A DNA stretch of 54,264 bases from positions 1-54,264 of the forward strand of contig CAIOSO010000112.1 in NCBI GenBank assembly GCA_903860985.1, in the 5' to 3' direction. This document shows positions 44,523 through 53,825 of the stretch, piece by piece. This stretch comes from an uncultured Flavobacteriales bacterium (GTDB lineage: Bacteria; Bacteroidota; Bacteroidia; Flavobacteriales_D; Crocinitomicaceae). Positions within the stretch are counted from its first letter, which is position 1; every line of letters begins with the position of its first letter. Position numbers and translations under genes: made by a program. The notes below the pieces were generated by a model. The model had not been told where the DNA came from and made no database searches. It worked only from the letters and a program-made list of their open reading frames with translations.

Positions 44523-45383
44523 ATGGCATTGCTTTACATCAATAACAACGGTACTATTTTATCGAACGATGCGCCAACAATTCATCCAGGTAATCGTGGA
44601 CATTTATACGGTGATGGAGTTTTCGAAAGCATTCGCCTTATCAATGGCAAACCGTTGAACATGGAGAATCATGTGAAACGCATGTTGGATGGTGCGAAAG
44701 TGATAAAAATGCGCACACCTTCTTACTATACAACAGAATTTTTTGAGGCCAAAATCCTTGAACTATGCCAACGATCTGGGATATTGGAAGGTGGTCGTTG
44801 CCGACTTTCCTTGGATCGCGTTTCTGGCGGATCGTATTTGCCAGAATCGAATGAATGTAATTATTACATAGAGGTATATCCGTATGATGTCAATCATTTC
44901 GAACTCAATGCAAAGGGAATTGAGGTCGATATCTATCAAGATATAAAGCTGCAGAAAAACTTTTTATCGAATTACAAGACAAAATCAGGTTTGACCTACG
45001 TCATGGCAGCGCTTTCGGCACAGGAAAAAGGCTTGGATGATTTGTTTTTAATCAATGACAAAGGAAACATTTTAGAAACTTCTTCTTGCAACATTTTTAT
45101 TGTGAGTAATGGGGTGTTGTATACACCAGGATTAGACGAAGCATGTTTAGCGGGAACCATGCGTATGCAAATCATCAACTTAGCTCTGGCAAATGGCATC
45201 AAAGTATATGAATGTGTGATTCTTCCTCAACATGTTTTAGCCGCAGATGAAATCCTTATTACAAATGCCATACGAGGGATTAATTGGATAGGCGGATATC
45301 GCACCAAACGATTTCACAATAACATGGCTAGAAAGCTAGTCGTTTTATTAAATGATTTTTGGGAAAAGAAGATGTTGGATTAA
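44523..45383 (+). CDS. Class IV aminotransferase (branched-chain/ADC lyase type)
   Basis: The 286-residue PLP enzyme belongs to fold type IV. GHLYGDGVFESIRLINGKPL at about 26-45 is the usual N-terminal signature, and Lys152 in NYKTKSGLTYVMA is the likely PLP-binding lysine. LETSSCNIFIV and LAGTMRMQIINL are also typical. The family covers branched-chain amino-acid aminotransferase, D-amino-acid aminotransferase and aminodeoxychorismate lyase, which cannot be separated here with certainty. It follows the rhomboid gene by 17 bases and overlaps the convergent gene by four bases at their ends. Confidence 0.88.
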   Translation: MALLYINNNGTILSNDAPTIHPGNRGHLYGDGVFESIRLINGKPLNMENHVKRMLDGAKVIKMRTPSYYTTEFFEAKILELCQRSGILEGGRCRLSLDRVSGGSYLPESNECNYYIEVYPYDVNHFELNAKGIEVDIYQDIKLQKNFLSNYKTKSGLTYVMAALSAQEKGLDDLFLINDKGNILETSSCNIFIVSNGVLYTPGLDEACLAGTMRMQIINLALANGIKVYECVILPQHVLAADEILITNAIRGINWIGGYRTKRFHNNMARKLVVLLNDFWEKKMLD

Positions 45384-46072
45384 TCCGCAAACTTCAAACG
45401 ACTCAAATCGATTTCATCGAAGTGAAATTCTTGAAAACACTTTTGATTGACACAGTCATTGTTAATCATGTCATAGTTCCGAACAAAGTCACTCGACACT
45501 TTTAATTCAGACCAGGATTCACTTTTAATGGAATACTCCCACAATGCAGCTCCTTTTGGATAACTCAACATGCGAATGCGCAATTGTGCTTCTTCACCAT
45601 ATAAATCAAGGGTTAAGTGAAGTTCATGAGGACTGACTAATGCTTGTTTTTTAATCGAAAAGTAGCCGAAGTCGGAGGCGATTTCGATGAGAAAAGAGTC
45701 TGAAATAAATTCGGGTCGGTTGGACATCCAATCACTTGGACCATAAACATAATATTGACCTTTATATTCGTAAAGGGAATTCCAATAACGAGGAATGTTT
45801 CCAATGGAGATTTTTGGTGAACAAGCATGACTTAACTCGGGAAAATTTTCAAATATTCCCTCTGCTTTCATCCATCCCTTTGGATTTGGATAAAACCAAT
45901 TATACAGTTCGCATTGATGGTCCTTGGTGATGTAGACACTGCCATATTTCGTTTGAGAAATCACCGAATCTCGACGGCAATGAAAGTCCGATTCCTTGAA
46001 TTGCCCGTAGCCACTCAAGTAGAAACCGAAAACCGAAAATAACACAAGGAGTCGCACGCGTGAATTTTCCAT
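45380..46072 (-). CDS. Unknown secreted protein
   Basis: I do not recognise this family. The ATG at 46072 begins with a signal peptide (MENSRVRLLVLFSVFGFYLS and cleavage near GYGQ); a TTG four codons upstream would lengthen it. The mature part of about 205 residues is rich in aromatic residues and beta-forming stretches such as KGQYYVYGPSDWM. It contains six cysteines, including HCRRDS, DCVNQKCF and QCELYNWFYP, so disulfide bonds are likely outside the cytoplasm. It stands alone, read divergently from dnaE. Confidence 0.75.
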   Translation of the reverse strand: MENSRVRLLVLFSVFGFYLSGYGQFKESDFHCRRDSVISQTKYGSVYITKDHQCELYNWFYPNPKGWMKAEGIFENFPELSHACSPKISIGNIPRYWNSLYEYKGQYYVYGPSDWMSNRPEFISDSFLIEIASDFGYFSIKKQALVSPHELHLTLDLYGEEAQLRIRMLSYPKGAALWEYSIKSESWSELKVSSDFVRNYDMINNDCVNQKCFQEFHFDEIDLSRLKFAD

Positions 46073-46166
46073 AAATGTACTCAAAAACGAGTAAGAATAG
46101 TTTTCAACAATCGCGAAAAAATGACGGACAAATCCCTATCTTTAAAGTTCCTTTTTTAGACCACAC

Positions 46167-49100
46167 ATGTACCTGATTTTTGACACCGAAACCACTGGAT
46201 TACCAAGAAATTATAACGCACCGATTACGGATACGTCCAATTGGCCACGTGTGGTACAGTTGGCTTGGCAATTGCACGAGGCGGATGGTACCCTAGTTGA
46301 ACAAAAGGATTTTTTGATCCGTCCAGATGGATTTAACATTCCGTTTCAATCGGAACAAATTCATGGCATTTCGACGGAACTAGCCAATTTAGCGGGGGAA
46401 GATTTAGGAGATGTATTAGTTCTCTTCAAGAAGGCTTTAGAAAAAGCGGACTTCATTGTTGGTCATAACGTGCGCTTCGATATAAATGTTATGGGATGTG
46501 AGTATGTCCGATGCAACGAAGAAACCCCATTGACCCTTCCAATTTTGGACACGTGTACGGAGCGTACAGCGGAAATGTGTCAACTACCTGGTGGACGCGG
46601 AGGAAAATTCAAATTGCCGACCTTAACCGAACTTCACGATTTTCTTTTCCATATTGGATTCAATGAAGCACACAATGCAACGGCCGATGTCGAGTCCACG
46701 ACGCGTTGTTTCTTAGAATTAATCCGAAAAGAACATTACACCTTGGAGGAATTGCTTCAAGCGCCCGGATATTTCGAATCGTACCGCATTGCAAATCCAA
46801 GTGAAATGCAAACGGTTGGATTACAGCATGTCAATTTAAAGGCGGAAAGCGCCAAATTAAGAGAGGCACAAAAAGAAAAAGAGGTGGTTCGAACACCGGT
46901 TTCACCTGTTTCAACAGAGCAGTTATCGGGCGTTAAATTTGCTCATTTACACAATCATTCACAATATTCCATTCTGCAATCAACGGCAGAGGTTGGACAA
47001 TTAATTCAAAAAGCAACAGAATTCAAACAGAAGGCTGTTGCCTTGACGGATACCGGGAATATGATGGCCGCTTTTCACTTTGAAAAAGCAGCAGGAACTT
47101 ATAACGCTAAAATCCGCGAGGAACGAAAGCAAGCCGAAGAAAATGGTGAAACATTCGACAAAGAAGAAATCATTCCAATCATTGGTTGTGAATTCAATGT
47201 CTGTCGAAATTTGGCTGATAAATCGGTGAAGGATAATGGATATCAGGTGGTCCTTTTGGCAAAGAACAAGAAAGGCTATCAAAACATCATTAAATTGGCC
47301 TCCATCGCATATACAAAAGGGATGTACTATGTTCCTAGAATCGATAAAGCGGCAATTGAACAATACAAAGAGGACATCATTGTTCTTTCCGGAAATTTGT
47401 ATGGTGAAATCCCAAATTTGATTTTAAATGTGGGTGAAAATCAAGCGGAAGAAGCGTTAAAATGGTGGAAGGAAACTTTTGGCGCGGATTTTTACATCGA
47501 AGTTAGCCGACATCATTTGGAAACGGAAGAGCGTGTGAATCCAATTCTCATACAATTGGCAGCGAAACACGGTGTAAAAGTCGTGGCAACAAACAATACG
47601 TATTACATCAATCAATCGGATGCACAAGCCCACGATGTCTTGTTATGTGTGAAGGACAACGAACTAGTGGAAACGCCGAAGGGCAAAGGACGTGGCTTCC
47701 GATATGGTTTGGAAAATGATGAATATTATTTCAAGTCCACAGAGGAAATGGTCGCACTTTTTTCTGATCTTCCAGAAGCAATTTTGAATGTACAGGAAAT
47801 CATTGAGAAATGTGAACCTTATCCATTGGCACGAGAGGTATTACTTCCGGCCTTTGATATTCCTCAGGAATTTATTTCTATAGAAGATGCATTGGATGGA
47901 GGCAAACGTGGTGAAAATGCCTTTTTGCGTCACTTGACCTATGAAGGAGCGAAAAAACGGTATAAAGAAATCACACCGGAGATTCAAGAACGCATCGATT
48001 TTGAACTCGCAACCATTGAAAAAACGGGATATCCTGGTTACTTCTTAATTGTTCAAGATTTTTGTCATGCTGCACGAGAAATGAGTGTATCTGTTGGACC
48101 GGGACGTGGTTCTGCCGCCGGTTCAGTTGTTGCGTATTGCACCCAGATTACCAACGTTGATCCGATTAGGTATGATCTCCTCTTTGAGCGTTTCTTGAAT
48201 CCAGACCGGGTATCTATGCCCGATATTGATATTGACTTCGATGATGAGGGACGTGGACGTGTCATTGATTATGTGATCAATAAATATGGTGCAAATCAAG
48301 TTGCGCAAATCATTACGTACGGAACCATGGCGGCTAAATCAGCCATTCGAGATACAGCTCGTGTATTGAATTTACCACTTCCAGAGGCAGATCGTCTGGC
48401 TAAATTAATACCCGATATTTCCTTAAAGAAGTTATTCTCTTTTTCCGATACGGAATTAATCGATAAGCTGAAAAATCAAGAAGCGATTGCGAATGCGAAA
48501 GAACTACGACGCATTGCTGCGGGAACAGATTTACAAGCACGGGTGTTACAGAAAGCAACGGAGATTGAAGGTTCCGTCCGAAACACTGGAATCCATGCCT
48601 GTGGGGTGATCATTACACCGGACGACTTGACGAACTTTGTTCCAGTTGCTACCGCGAAGGATTCAGACATGGTATGTACGCAGTACGATAACTCGGTTGC
48701 GGAATCCGCCGGACTATTAAAAATGGACTTCCTCGGATTAAAAACATTGACCTTGATAAAGGATGCGGTTCGATTAGTCAAAGAAAACAAAGGGATCGAT
48801 TTAAATCCCGATGAATTTCCAATCGAGGATGAACGAACATACGCTTTGTTCCAACGAGGAGAAACGGTTGGGATCTTCCAATATGAGTCTCCCGGAATGC
48901 AAAAGCACTTAAAGGAATTAAAACCAACGGCTTTTGCGGATTTAATCGCCATGAATGCACTGTATCGTCCTGGTCCAATGGAGTACATCCCTTCCTATTG
49001 TAAAAGAAAGCACGGCGAGGAAGAAATCCTCTACGATTTGGATGATTGTGAAGAGTACTTAAAGGAAACGTACGGAATTACGGTGTATCAAGAACAGGTC

Positions 49101-50522
49101 ATGCTTTTGTCTCAGAAATTGGCTGATTTTACCAAAGGTGAAGCGGATACGCTGCGAAAAGCAATGGGTAAAAAAGACCGAAAGGTATTGGATAAAATGA
49201 AGCCGACCTTTATTGAACGCGCAAGTGGCAAAGGACACAAATCGGAAACCTTAGAGAAAATCTGGAAGGACTGGGAAGCTTTTGCATCTTATGCCTTTAA
49301 TAAATCCCACTCGACATGTTATGCGTGGGTGGCTTATCAAACCGCCTATTTAAAAGCAAATTATCCGGCAGAATATATGGCTTCTGTCTTGAGTAACAAC
49401 ATGAGCGACATCAAGCAGGTTTCGTTTTTCATGGAGGAATGCAGGCGGATGGGTGTCCCGGTGCTTGGACCTGATGTCAATGAATCGAGTTTTACCTTTG
49501 CAGTGAATCAAGCTGGAGCGATTCGCTTTGGATTGGGAGCGGTGAAAGGACTTGGTTCAGCTCCGGTAGAAGCAATTGTCGAGGAACGCAAAAACGGATT
49601 TTTCACATCGATCTTTGACATGACGAAACGCATCAGTTTGCGTGTATGTAACAAACGCGCTTTCGAAAGTTTGGCATATGCTGGTGGATTTGATTCATTC
49701 CAAGGGGTACACCGTGCACAGTATTTTGCTATTGACCCGAGCGGTCGGAGTTTCTTAGAAAATGCGGTTCGATACGGAGCAAATTTTCAAGAACAAGAGA
49801 ATTCAGCACAAGCTTCGATGTTTGGAGAATCCACAGGAACGAGTATGCCTGAGCCACAAGTTCCACGTTGTGAAGAATGGCCAGCAATTTATAAATTGAA
49901 TCGCGAGAAAGAAGTTGTGGGAATCTTTATTTCTGGACATCCATTGGATGATTTCAAAATAGAGATTGATTCTTTCTGCACGGGGAATATTGCGATGTTG
50001 AATGATTTAACACAATATATGGGGCGTGATATACTGATCGCTGCAATTGTAAGCAACGCGGAGCACCGTTTCACGAAACATGGGGACGGATTTGGAACCC
50101 TAACGGTGGAGGATTATCAAGACGCATTTCGTTTGAATTTGTTCAAAGAAAACTACTTGAAGTTTAAGCACTTCATGGAGCCTGGGACCTTCATTACGAT
50201 GAAAGGTAGAATCGAAGTTCCACGGCACCGTCAGCAGGCAGAATTTGTAGTCTACAGCATTGACTTATTGCAAGATTTAAGAGAAAAACGCACAAAAAGT
50301 CTTCATTTGAAATTTTCTTCAAAGGAAGTAGATCACCTGATGATTGATAAATTGAACGAACTCTTTAATCAAAATCAAGGCAATTGTCAGTTACATTTCA
50401 CCGTGTATGATCCAATCGAGGGATATGAGGTAAATCTTCCATCTAGATCGATGAAGGTTCAGCCTTCTTCGCTCTTGTTCAAAGAATTAGCGAAATTGGA
50501 TGTGACATTCCGGTTAAATTAA
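46167..50522 (+). CDS. dnaE: DNA polymerase III alpha subunit with fused N-terminal exonuclease
   Basis: This is the replicative DNA polymerase. The 1451-residue chain starts with a DEDD-type 3'-5' exonuclease domain (residues 1-185): Asp6 and Glu8 in FDTETTG, Asp105 in NVRFDINVMG, and His169 with Asp174 in HNATADVE. A linker leads to a PHP domain from about 256 with the His-x-His-x-His cluster at 260-264. The polymerase active site lies in PDIDIDFD (685-692), and the third Asp in KMDFLGLKTL. The C-terminal part has helix-hairpin-helix and OB regions. The exonuclease fusion is known in Flavobacteriia-type DnaE and would proofread without a separate epsilon subunit. A terminator follows. Confidence 0.96.
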   Translation: MYLIFDTETTGLPRNYNAPITDTSNWPRVVQLAWQLHEADGTLVEQKDFLIRPDGFNIPFQSEQIHGISTELANLAGEDLGDVLVLFKKALEKADFIVGHNVRFDINVMGCEYVRCNEETPLTLPILDTCTERTAEMCQLPGGRGGKFKLPTLTELHDFLFHIGFNEAHNATADVESTTRCFLELIRKEHYTLEELLQAPGYFESYRIANPSEMQTVGLQHVNLKAESAKLREAQKEKEVVRTPVSPVSTEQLSGVKFAHLHNHSQYSILQSTAEVGQLIQKATEFKQKAVALTDTGNMMAAFHFEKAAGTYNAKIREERKQAEENGETFDKEEIIPIIGCEFNVCRNLADKSVKDNGYQVVLLAKNKKGYQNIIKLASIAYTKGMYYVPRIDKAAIEQYKEDIIVLSGNLYGEIPNLILNVGENQAEEALKWWKETFGADFYIEVSRHHLETEERVNPILIQLAAKHGVKVVATNNTYYINQSDAQAHDVLLCVKDNELVETPKGKGRGFRYGLENDEYYFKSTEEMVALFSDLPEAILNVQEIIEKCEPYPLAREVLLPAFDIPQEFISIEDALDGGKRGENAFLRHLTYEGAKKRYKEITPEIQERIDFELATIEKTGYPGYFLIVQDFCHAAREMSVSVGPGRGSAAGSVVAYCTQITNVDPIRYDLLFERFLNPDRVSMPDIDIDFDDEGRGRVIDYVINKYGANQVAQIITYGTMAAKSAIRDTARVLNLPLPEADRLAKLIPDISLKKLFSFSDTELIDKLKNQEAIANAKELRRIAAGTDLQARVLQKATEIEGSVRNTGIHACGVIITPDDLTNFVPVATAKDSDMVCTQYDNSVAESAGLLKMDFLGLKTLTLIKDAVRLVKENKGIDLNPDEFPIEDERTYALFQRGETVGIFQYESPGMQKHLKELKPTAFADLIAMNALYRPGPMEYIPSYCKRKHGEEEILYDLDDCEEYLKETYGITVYQEQVMLLSQKLADFTKGEADTLRKAMGKKDRKVLDKMKPTFIERASGKGHKSETLEKIWKDWEAFASYAFNKSHSTCYAWVAYQTAYLKANYPAEYMASVLSNNMSDIKQVSFFMEECRRMGVPVLGPDVNESSFTFAVNQAGAIRFGLGAVKGLGSAPVEAIVEERKNGFFTSIFDMTKRISLRVCNKRAFESLAYAGGFDSFQGVHRAQYFAIDPSGRSFLENAVRYGANFQEQENSAQASMFGESTGTSMPEPQVPRCEEWPAIYKLNREKEVVGIFISGHPLDDFKIEIDSFCTGNIAMLNDLTQYMGRDILIAAIVSNAEHRFTKHGDGFGTLTVEDYQDAFRLNLFKENYLKFKHFMEPGTFITMKGRIEVPRHRQQAEFVVYSIDLLQDLREKRTKSLHLKFSSKEVDHLMIDKLNELFNQNQGNCQLHFTVYDPIEGYEVNLPSRSMKVQPSSLLFKELAKLDVTFRLN

Positions 50523-50527
50523 ACGGC

Positions 50528-50561
50528 AAAAAAAAAGCGTCCATTTGGACGCTTTTTTTTT
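50528..50561. terminator. Bidirectional terminator between dnaE and the zinc-ribbon gene
   Basis: The arms GCGTCCA (50537-50543) and TGGACGC (50546-50552) are flanked by a run of nine A on the left and nine T on the right. It can end both convergent transcripts. Confidence 0.9.
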
Positions 50562-50571
50562 CATTGAAATT

Positions 50572-51324
50572 TTATTCTTCTGTACCTTCAACTGGAACAA
50601 GAATACGTCCACAGTGCTCACATACGATGATTTTCTTTTTAGTTACAATGTCAAGTTGACGTTGAGGCGGGATTTTGTTAAAACATCCACCACAAGATCC
50701 ACGCATCACTTGTACAACTGCTAAACCGTTTTTAGCATTTTCACGAAGACGGTCATATGCAAATACCAAACGCGTTTCGATTTTCTTTTTCGCATCATTT
50801 GAAGCCTTCAATAAACGGTCTTCATCTTTCTGCGTTTCACTGATAATCGCATCGAGTTCAGATTGTTTGATGTCTAAATCTCCTTGTTTTGAATTCAAAC
50901 GATCTGTCGCTTCTGTCAACGTTTCATTTTTCAAGTCGATTTTATAACGTGCTTCTTTGGTTTTTTTCTCATGTAATTTAATTTCCAATTCTTGAAATTC
51001 AATTTCTTTTGAAAGTGATTCGAACTCACGGTTGTTGCGGACATTGTTTTGTTGTTCTTTGTACTTCAAAATTGCCGCATCCGCATCTTTAGAAGCAATT
51101 TTACGGTCAGAAATCTCTGTTTCTAACTCTTGCATCTCATCGTTGATTTTTCCAACACGCGTGGTAAGTCCGCTGATTTCATCTTCCAAATCTTGAACTT
51201 CTAATGGAAGCTCACCACGGATCGTACGAATACGGTCGATTTCAGAATCAATTTTTTGAAGCTCAAAAAGCGCGTCCAATTTTTGTGCGATGGTCACCTC
51301 TTTTTTTGTTGCCGTTGCTGCCAT
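50572..51324 (-). CDS. Coiled-coil protein with C-terminal C4 zinc ribbon
   Basis: The 250-residue protein belongs to the family annotated as C4-type zinc-ribbon proteins (zf-RING_7). A long helical coiled coil spans about 15-180, with charged residues and LEDEISGLTTRVGKINDEMQ in the middle. The zinc ribbon at the end uses GSCGGCFNKIPP and CEHCGRILVP, giving four cysteines. Related proteins such as CT398 bind flagellar or sigma factors, but the role in Bacteroidota is unknown. The gene is four bases downstream of the Nif3-like gene, as in many Bacteroidota. Confidence 0.92.
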   Translation of the reverse strand: MAATATKKEVTIAQKLDALFELQKIDSEIDRIRTIRGELPLEVQDLEDEISGLTTRVGKINDEMQELETEISDRKIASKDADAAILKYKEQQNNVRNNREFESLSKEIEFQELEIKLHEKKTKEARYKIDLKNETLTEATDRLNSKQGDLDIKQSELDAIISETQKDEDRLLKASNDAKKKIETRLVFAYDRLRENAKNGLAVVQVMRGSCGGCFNKIPPQRQLDIVTKKKIIVCEHCGRILVPVEGTEE

Positions 51325-51327
51325 GTT

Positions 51328-52422
51328 CTATAGATAGTTAATAGGATTCGTATTTAAACCAGTTAAATGGATTGCAAATTTAGTAAATTTTTCTTTAAGT
51401 TTTTCAGCTAATAATTGCGGAGTGAATTGTTCACTTTCAAAATGACCAATATCAGCAATAATTAGGTGATTTTCCGCATCAAAAAATTCATGATACTTGA
51501 AGTCACCAGTAATAAAAATGTCTGCTTTGGACTTAATGGCATCCGCCAATAAAAAACTTCCAGATCCACCACAAATCGCTACTGTTTTTATGTGTTTTTT
51601 ACAGATATTCGTATGTCGAATCACTTGACAATGAAAGGAAATTTTCAGTTTTAGCAAGAATTCAGTCGTTTCCATGGCTTCGTTCAATTCCCCTAACATT
51701 CCAGCGCCAAGATTTGGATTGACATTATCAATCGGATAAATTTCATGTGCAACTTCCTCATATGGATGCGCATCATTCATCGCGGAAAGCGCTTTTCCAA
51801 TGATTGATTTCGGCACCAAGTACTCCACACGAAATTCTTTTACCTCTTCGCGAAAATGACTTGTGCCAATTGTTGGATTTGCTCGTTCATTTGGAGTAAA
51901 GGTCCCGATTCCTTCCGTTCTAAAGTGGCATTCAGAATAATTCCCAATGGTTCCAACGCCTTGTTCGAAAAGCGCGTGATCTAAGGCTGAGAGTGCGTCT
52001 TGCGGCACAAATACGACAAGCTTGTAGAGTTGTTGGTGCATTGGACGAAGAATGCGTCGATTCGTTAATCCAATTCTTTTGGCAATTTCAGCATTTACAC
52101 CGTCTATGTGATTATCTAAATTCGTATGAATGGCATATAGGGAAATGCGGTGTTGAATGCATTTTTCAATGACACGCTCTACATAAGATGTTCCCGTTAT
52201 TTTTTTTAATCCTTTGAATACAATGGGATGATGCGCAATAATTAGTTCACATTTTTTAGCGATTGCTTCATCTACCGTCTCCTCTATGCTATCCAAACAA
52301 AGAAGAGCAGCGGTCACTTCTTGGTCCATTCTTCCGCAAAGCAAGCCGGAATTATCATACGATTCCTGCAAGGTAAGCGGAAAAGATGTTTCGAGATAAC
52401 TTACAATGTCCGAGACTTTCAT
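51328..52422 (-). CDS. Nif3-like dinuclear metal-centre protein
   Basis: The 364-residue protein belongs to the Nif3/YbgI family, which forms hexamers with two metals per active site. IIAHHPIVFKGLKKI has the first histidine pair, GDFKYHEFFDAE and IADIGHFESEQ the second set. The protein has the extra inserted domain of the longer YqfO-type members (about 130-230, with VPQDALSALDHALFEQGVG). Proposed roles include GTP cyclohydrolase or hydrolase activity, but none is certain. It is followed by the zinc-ribbon gene and preceded by the outer-membrane barrel gene with two bases between. Confidence 0.93.
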   Translation of the reverse strand: MKVSDIVSYLETSFPLTLQESYDNSGLLCGRMDQEVTAALLCLDSIEETVDEAIAKKCELIIAHHPIVFKGLKKITGTSYVERVIEKCIQHRISLYAIHTNLDNHIDGVNAEIAKRIGLTNRRILRPMHQQLYKLVVFVPQDALSALDHALFEQGVGTIGNYSECHFRTEGIGTFTPNERANPTIGTSHFREEVKEFRVEYLVPKSIIGKALSAMNDAHPYEEVAHEIYPIDNVNPNLGAGMLGELNEAMETTEFLLKLKISFHCQVIRHTNICKKHIKTVAICGGSGSFLLADAIKSKADIFITGDFKYHEFFDAENHLIIADIGHFESEQFTPQLLAEKLKEKFTKFAIHLTGLNTNPINYL

Positions 52423-52424
52423 GC

Positions 52425-53147
52425 TTAAAGTTTTCTTGTTAATGCGATGGCGCCGCCCAATCCCGTGCTAAAATGTTTGTAATCTTGGTAAGGACCGTAG
52501 CTGTTTGTGAGTTGATAACGGTAATTCACACTTAAACGAAGACCATAATTACTTTTAAAATGAACTTGAATACCCGCACTTCCTGTTGCAGAAAGCACAA
52601 AGGATTGACACATCGTTTCGTCCGTTAAGCTTAACTTGCTATTGTTATTTAAAGAATCTGTCCAATGAATCTTTTGCTCATACGATTGAAATAATTGAGG
52701 TGTAAGTCCTGCTCCTACAAAAAACACAAAGTCCTTTCCCGTTTGATATTTCAATTGAATGGGCATTCCGAAATAGCGGTATTTCGTAGTGTAGTCATAG
52801 CTAGAGTCAGTAGTAGTAGCATTCCATTGGTATTGTTCTCCATTTTGAATTAAGGCAAGTCCACCATCGAAGAACAAATGACGAGAAATCGGTGCAATAA
52901 TTCCAAACTGAAAGGACCATGTTTTTAAGGCAGTTTCATTCGCTCTTTCTCCTAAAGGAATCGTTAAAAAATCTGTGTTTTGTGTTACATGCGGACTAGT
53001 CAAATACCGTTGAAAATCTAAGTAGATTAACGAAGCAGTATCTTTGCTTGACTTGGATTTATGGTTATTTTCCGAAACATTCGTGATAAGTTGTGCGCTA
53101 ACATTCCAAGTAAGGAAAAAGAAAAACAGAATAAGGAGTGTTTTCAT
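52425..53147 (-). CDS. Outer-membrane beta-barrel protein
   Basis: The 240-residue product has a signal peptide (MKTLLILFFFFLTWNVSAQ) and alternating strands ending in GGAIALTRKL, the shape of a small outer-membrane barrel of the porin-like superfamily. Glycine-rich strands such as FFVGAGLTPQLFQ and GLRLSVNYRYQL support this. No specific function is suggested. It is the first gene of a minus-strand unit with Nif3 and the zinc-ribbon protein. A TATTTTTG box ends four bases before its ATG. Confidence 0.8.
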   Translation of the reverse strand: MKTLLILFFFFLTWNVSAQLITNVSENNHKSKSSKDTASLIYLDFQRYLTSPHVTQNTDFLTIPLGERANETALKTWSFQFGIIAPISRHLFFDGGLALIQNGEQYQWNATTTDSSYDYTTKYRYFGMPIQLKYQTGKDFVFFVGAGLTPQLFQSYEQKIHWTDSLNNNSKLSLTDETMCQSFVLSATGSAGIQVHFKSNYGLRLSVNYRYQLTNSYGPYQDYKHFSTGLGGAIALTRKL

Positions 53148-53151
53148 GTTT

Positions 53152-53159
53152 CAAAAATA
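53152..53159 (-). promoter_or_regulatory. -7 box immediately before the outer-membrane barrel gene
   Basis: The minus strand reads TATTTTTG (TAnnTTTG) and ends four bases before the ATG at 53147. No -33 TTTG is visible. It belongs to the group of predicted leaderless starts. Confidence 0.5.
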
Positions 53160-53203
53160 CGAAAAAATCAGCTCCTTGACGAAGTCTTAACACAGGTCAA
53201 CGA

Positions 53204-53231
53204 TTTGTGGTGTACGAACACTGTATATTTG
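53204..53231 (+). promoter_or_regulatory. Promoter of the YceI gene
   Basis: TATATTTG at 53224-53231 matches the -7 box and TTTG at 53204-53207 the -33 box, with 16 bases between, slightly short of the usual 19. The -7 box ends 12 bases before the ATG at 53244. Confidence 0.6.
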
Positions 53232-53243
53232 TGAAAAAAAAAG

Positions 53244-53774
53244 ATGATGGATACTAAATGGACAATTGACGGAATGCACAGTGAAATCGGATTCAAAGTG
53301 CGACACATGATGATTTCGAACCTAAGCGGAAACTTCGGTCAATTCGCTGCTGAGGCAGCAACAACCGGTGATGACTTCAGTACAGCAAACTTTAAATTTA
53401 ATGCAGCGATTGATAGCATTAATACAGGTGTTGCGGACAGAGATGGCCACCTAAAATCAGCGGAATTCTTTGATGCAGCTACACATCCAGAAATGACTTT
53501 CCAGTCAACTTCAGTGAAAAAAATCCATGAAAATGAATTGGAAATTTCGGGAGACATGAGCATTAAAGGAGTAGTAAAGCCCATCGTGTTAAAGGCAGAT
53601 TTCGCAGGAATTGCTGTTGACCCTTACGGACAAACGAAAGCCGGAATGTCATTGACAGGTAAAATCAAACGCAGTGATTTTGGTTTGACTTGGAGCGCAG
53701 TCACAGAAGCAGGAAATATTGTGGTTGGAGACGAGATAAATTTAAACTGTGAAGTACAACTGATCAAGCAATAA
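53244..53774 (+). CDS. YceI-family lipid-binding protein, apparently cytoplasmic
   Basis: The 176-residue protein has the YceI lipocalin-like pattern: KWTIDGMHSEIGFKVRHMMI, DRDGHLKSAEFFDAATHPEM and LTGKIKRSDFGLTW. The family binds isoprenoid or fatty-acid chains. Many members are periplasmic, but this one has no signal peptide, so it should stay in the cytoplasm. A second ATG directly follows the first. The gene has its own promoter and terminator. Confidence 0.93.
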   Translation: MMDTKWTIDGMHSEIGFKVRHMMISNLSGNFGQFAAEAATTGDDFSTANFKFNAAIDSINTGVADRDGHLKSAEFFDAATHPEMTFQSTSVKKIHENELEISGDMSIKGVVKPIVLKADFAGIAVDPYGQTKAGMSLTGKIKRSDFGLTWSAVTEAGNIVVGDEINLNCEVQLIKQ

Positions 53775-53790
53775 AACGAGTTAATCGTTC

Positions 53791-53822
53791 AAAAAAAAGC
53801 CGCATTTATCGGCTTTTTTTTT
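53791..53822 (+). terminator. Terminator after the YceI gene
   Basis: AGCCG (53798-53802) pairs with CGGCT (53810-53814); an A run on the left and nine T on the right extend the stem. It sits between convergent genes and may act in both directions. Confidence 0.85.
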
Positions 53823-53825
53823 GCT

